A stretch of DNA of 27,470 bases, taken from the IMG/VR virus record IMGVR_UViG_3300042691_020527, positions 1-27,470 of that record; one strand, written 5' to 3'. Positions 24,700 through 27,470 of this stretch are shown piece by piece; the stretch's first letter is position 1; every line of letters begins with the position of its first letter. The DNA is from a virus. A program made the translations under genes and the position numbers. The notes under the pieces are model-generated. The model made no database searches. It saw nothing but the letters and a program-made list of their open reading frames with translations, and was not told the origin of the DNA.

Positions 24700-26955
24700 T
24701 TATCGAGCTAGAGCGTACTTGCTTGGGTTCTCTGCGAAGGCTGCGAAAATGTAGGTGTCTCCACTTGCGCCATTAAAATCTCCACCAGTAGTTCTTAGTT
24801 TAAATCCGTTTGATAGCGCATCTAGTCGCACTATAGATGTTTCAAAATCGCCTAAGTTTGCATACAAATTGTCACTCGCGGCATTAAATAATGATCTTGA
24901 AGAATCAATTAGCGCCCAATTTCCAGTTGTGTTTGTTCGTTTAATCATCACAAACCTCGGCCTGAACCCACAGAACACAAACGGCCCGTCGGGCAGTCCA
25001 TTTGCCGTGTAGCTGCCAAAGCGGGAGAAGCCTGCGATCTCAGCGAAGCAGTAGGCGACGTAACTAACACCAGAAGCGTTGACATCTGCGGATGTGCCAA
25101 CAGTAAACACGCTTGATGTTGGAGCAGTACTAGCCCACACCGTCGTGGCAGCGGCAGCTTGGTTTGGCAGGTTAAGTTGAATGCTGTTTGCAACCGGAAT
25201 TGACGTGTGGCGCACCTGCCAGTTGCTTGTAGCGCCAGTCTGCGACCGCTTCACGATGATCATCGCAGGAGCAACGCCCAAGTTGTGTGCAACCGTCCTG
25301 TCCACGCCTGTGCCGGCGTAGCTCACCACATCCAGCCCAGCGGTGATGCTTTCCCTCCACTGCCAAGCAATGTACGAGTTCGCATTCGCGTTGACTATCG
25401 TCGTGTCCGTGCCGAGGCTAAAGCCATCGCCGTTAAATGCTGTCAGCGTGCTTGCGTCGGTCGTCTCAGCAGACGTTGTGCTAGATGATAAATACTTGCC
25501 GGTTCCCCGCACAGAGTCGAACAGCGCATGATTCGTAGCGCCCGGTGTCCGTGACTTAATCCACACCAGATCCGGCTGGAACGACACACTGTTCACCGCA
25601 TTCGACAGTGACCGTGCAGCAGCGTTGCCCGTGTAGGTCGTCGCCGCCATGAAGTTCGCACCATTCACAATCGACGGTGTCGGCAGGTTGTTCGTGTTCA
25701 GTGCGCGGAAACCGGCGGGGGGCGTGTATGCGAAGGGGCGTTGGCCGAAGTTGGGCCGAAAGTTTGTGCTGCCGCTGGCATTGGTGCAAAACGCCGGAAC
25801 AAACTCTCCAGACAATCCGGTGTATGCGACACCCTGACTCACGTTGTTCTTGTAGAACTCAATCGTCCCCGCGTCAGCATTAAATGCAATGCCGATGGTA
25901 TCTGCCAGCCCGAATGCCGCGCCATACGCAACACCGCTTCCGCTGTTGGCTTTTAAACCAACAGACAAATAGCCATAGCCAGTCGCGGAAAGGGTAAATA
26001 CATCAACATCAGCAGGACGGCATACACCAACAATTACGGAGTCAAGAAATGGGGTTACAAAATTGCACTCCCAATACCACTTTCCACTTGACACTGCAAT
26101 GGTAGCTTTTCGCCCCATATTTGCGTTGAATCCGACGCTTAGGTTTCCATCAAGCGGCCCAGTGGAAGACGATCCAAGAAGCGGATTCAGCACCGCATAA
26201 TTCCCCCTACCATTCCCGCCGTCACTGTAGTTCACCGGGACATCGATCATGCTGTCGTATGTTGCCCCAGCCGTCAGTGACACGTTGTTCACCGTCCAGG
26301 TGTTGTTATTCCCCGAGCTATCGTTGCCCAGTGCCGCCACAGACGATGTGTTGGCAAACTTGAGGTAGAAGCCGTTCGCGCCGTAAGTGCCGCTGTACGG
26401 CCTCGGAGCCCACACGCCGGTGGACGAGTCAATCGCGCCAAACGAGGCTGGCGTCAGTGCCTGGCCGTCGATGAAGTGGACTTCTGTGAGGTAGCCGTCA
26501 ACAAAGTTATCTATACCTCGATTGGAAAAAATGTAATGTGTAGCGGCAGAATTTATTGCGGGAATAGTTCCTGTGTATGATAGAACTTCTAAGTTATTTA
26601 CAAATCCTTTAATGTTTGTACCGTTACTTCTAACAACTAAATGATAATAAGCAGACGGATCTCGAAATACAGCAGTGCTTGTTGCTACTTCTACATTTCC
26701 AAGTGCAAAAATTAAATTGTTTGTTGGGCTAAACGCAAACGCATTTCCACCTGGCGCAGAGCTGAATATTGAATTCCAAACGCCTAATCCTCCACGCTTT
26801 ACCCATCCAGACCATGTCCATGTTGTATTGCTTGTTGGTGTAATAAACGTCCTGCTCAAGTAGGCAGACGCACTCGACCGAAACCGAAGTGAGTTCGTGA
26901 TGAAACTTGACCCGCCTCTGATACTGCCGAGTAGTGATAACATAGAAGAGAACAT
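24700..26955 (-). CDS. Large tail fibre/spike with LamG-, SPRY- and DUF7483-like domains, 751 aa
   Basis: Residues 20-165 resemble a LamG/concanavalin-type fold (WTWSGWVKRGGLGVWNSIFS; YYHLVVRSNGTNIKGFVNNL; VDGYLTEVHFIDGQAL). Residues 250-420 resemble a SPRY/B30.2 domain (SGKWYWECNFV; DTIGIAFNADAGTIEFYKNN). Residues 430-751 contain repeated blocks of a DUF7483-like type (FQPDLVWIKSRTP; VAPAMIIVKRSQTGATSNWQ; FRPRFVMIKRTNTTGNWALI). The combination suits a receptor-binding or surface-adhesion tail protein. The sequence encoding the first third (about 26480-26955) is A+T richer than the rest, a mosaic sign. The short basic/hydrophobic N-terminus probably attaches it to the tail. Confidence 0.82.
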   Translation of the reverse strand: MFSSMLSLLGSIRGGSSFITNSLRFRSSASAYLSRTFITPTSNTTWTWSGWVKRGGLGVWNSIFSSAPGGNAFAFSPTNNLIFALGNVEVATSTAVFRDPSAYYHLVVRSNGTNIKGFVNNLEVLSYTGTIPAINSAATHYIFSNRGIDNFVDGYLTEVHFIDGQALTPASFGAIDSSTGVWAPRPYSGTYGANGFYLKFANTSSVAALGNDSSGNNNTWTVNNVSLTAGATYDSMIDVPVNYSDGGNGRGNYAVLNPLLGSSSTGPLDGNLSVGFNANMGRKATIAVSSGKWYWECNFVTPFLDSVIVGVCRPADVDVFTLSATGYGYLSVGLKANSGSGVAYGAAFGLADTIGIAFNADAGTIEFYKNNVSQGVAYTGLSGEFVPAFCTNASGSTNFRPNFGQRPFAYTPPAGFRALNTNNLPTPSIVNGANFMAATTYTGNAAARSLSNAVNSVSFQPDLVWIKSRTPGATNHALFDSVRGTGKYLSSSTTSAETTDASTLTAFNGDGFSLGTDTTIVNANANSYIAWQWRESITAGLDVVSYAGTGVDRTVAHNLGVAPAMIIVKRSQTGATSNWQVRHTSIPVANSIQLNLPNQAAAATTVWASTAPTSSVFTVGTSADVNASGVSYVAYCFAEIAGFSRFGSYTANGLPDGPFVFCGFRPRFVMIKRTNTTGNWALIDSSRSLFNAASDNLYANLGDFETSIVRLDALSNGFKLRTTGGDFNGASGDTYIFAAFAENPSKYALAR

Positions 26956-26958
26956 AAA

Positions 26959-27470
26959 TTACGTTGTTGCATCGCCACCAACGACCCATTGGTTTGCCGC
27001 TATTTTGATTAGCGAAATGAGCGCATGTTGACCAGCGGTTTTTGTTCCGCTACGGCTGACAATCGTCACGCCAACCGCCCCGGACACTGTCACCTGACCC
27101 GCGCCAAGCTGCATCAGCAGAAGCTGTGTGCCAACAGGGAAGTCAGTCGTAGCATCAGCGGCGATTGTGACAGCGATTGCACTGGGGTTGCTAAGTGTGA
27201 TCAGCCTTCCAGCGTCAGTCAAAGCAGGGGCGAACGTTGTGCCAGTCTGCGTGTTGATAAGCACTGTTGCGGTCGCAATCGGGTTGCGGTTAAGTAGTGC
27301 AAACTGGCTTGATGCCGTGATGTAGAGCTGCGTGTTGTCCCACTCAAGAGCGCCAAGCTGGCGGGTTGACAAAAGTGCAGCAGCGGCTGTGCTTAAGCTG
27401 ATTGGGTTTTGTGTCGTGTTGTTAACCGCGTATGTTTGACGACTGCCAAATGTGTTTGTGCCAAGTGTGG
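26959..27470 (-). CDS. Tail-associated protein, C-terminal part only (5' end outside the window)
   Basis: The frame remains open to the right edge, so no start is present. The visible part reads TFGSRQTYAVNNTTQNPISL, then LSTRQLGALEWDNTQLYITA, then an Ala/Thr/Val-rich beta region (AIAVTIAADATTDFPVGTQL; AGQVTVSGAVGVTIVSRSG) and ends ANQWVVGGDATT. The phrase LGALEWDxxxLYIT is common in phage tail-fibre and virion proteins. The last 80 residues look like a beta-sandwich C-terminal domain. A gene start at the TTG at 27372 is not favoured because the upstream reading continues well. Confidence 0.8.
   Translation of the reverse strand, partial: TLGTNTFGSRQTYAVNNTTQNPISLSTAAAALLSTRQLGALEWDNTQLYITASSQFALLNRNPIATATVLINTQTGTTFAPALTDAGRLITLSNPSAIAVTIAADATTDFPVGTQLLLMQLGAGQVTVSGAVGVTIVSRSGTKTAGQHALISLIKIAANQWVVGGDATT

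Overview
The window is part of a tailed-phage genome (or a prophage very like one), moderately G+C and very densely packed. Most genes lie on the minus strand, and neighbouring start and stop codons overlap (ATGA, GTGA, TAATG). The virion genes resemble a short-tailed, podovirus-type particle: a beta-propeller nozzle-like protein is followed by a gp13/14/15/16-like run of internal or ejection proteins ending in a 739-residue protein, and there are two tail-fibre proteins. No integrase, RNA polymerase, DNA polymerase, large terminase, portal or capsid gene is visible. Those that exist must lie outside, most likely beyond the right edge, where the last gene runs out of the window. The host cannot be fixed. 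AAATTTG-rich repeats at three places resemble repeats I remember from Verrucomicrobia and Planctomycetes chromosomes, which is only a weak hint.

Layout. Positions 1-740 hold two small minus-strand genes and perhaps the tail of a plus-strand gene. Positions 741-1477 are non-coding, with a CGCAC repeat array and palindromes, and are a candidate origin or divergent control region. Positions 1478-4027 are a plus-strand set of eight small genes, probably early or host-takeover functions, whose leaders contain almost no G and end in a CAAAACACACATG-type motif. An intrinsic terminator (2728-2762) splits this set. A palindrome running from stop codon to stop codon (4025-4050) separates it from the minus-strand block.

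Positions 4048-7160 (minus) are small accessory genes: an HTH protein, coiled-coil proteins, an ABA-sandwich protein, a zinc ribbon/membrane protein. Positions 7153-13846 are the replication, recombination and modification block: DnaB-type helicase, C5 cytosine methyltransferase, RecE/RecB-like exonuclease, Hjc-like resolvase, an excisionase-like HTH protein, an SSB-like OB protein, a winged-HTH protein and a metallophosphoesterase. Positions 13850-23213 are virion and ejection proteins interrupted by a PAPS-reductase-family gene and a YkgJ-type cysteine-cluster gene. Positions 23213-24281 are lysis genes (M15 peptidase, holin-like, spanin-like). Positions 24284-27470 hold two small conserved phage proteins, a large LamG/SPRY/DUF7483-type fibre and a partial tail gene.

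The strongest unusual signals are these. (1) The DnaB helicase is encoded by two separate genes. The N-terminal part with the Walker A motif (10115-10828) and the C-terminal part with Walker B and all later motifs (7153-7737) are separated by five intact genes, and the break lies in the loop just after the P-loop helix. (2) The 3' part of the cytosine methyltransferase gene appears to be coding in two frames, each giving a recognisable methyltransferase-type C-terminus. (3) The sulfur/metal gene pair inside the virion cluster overlaps by 119 nt in different frames.
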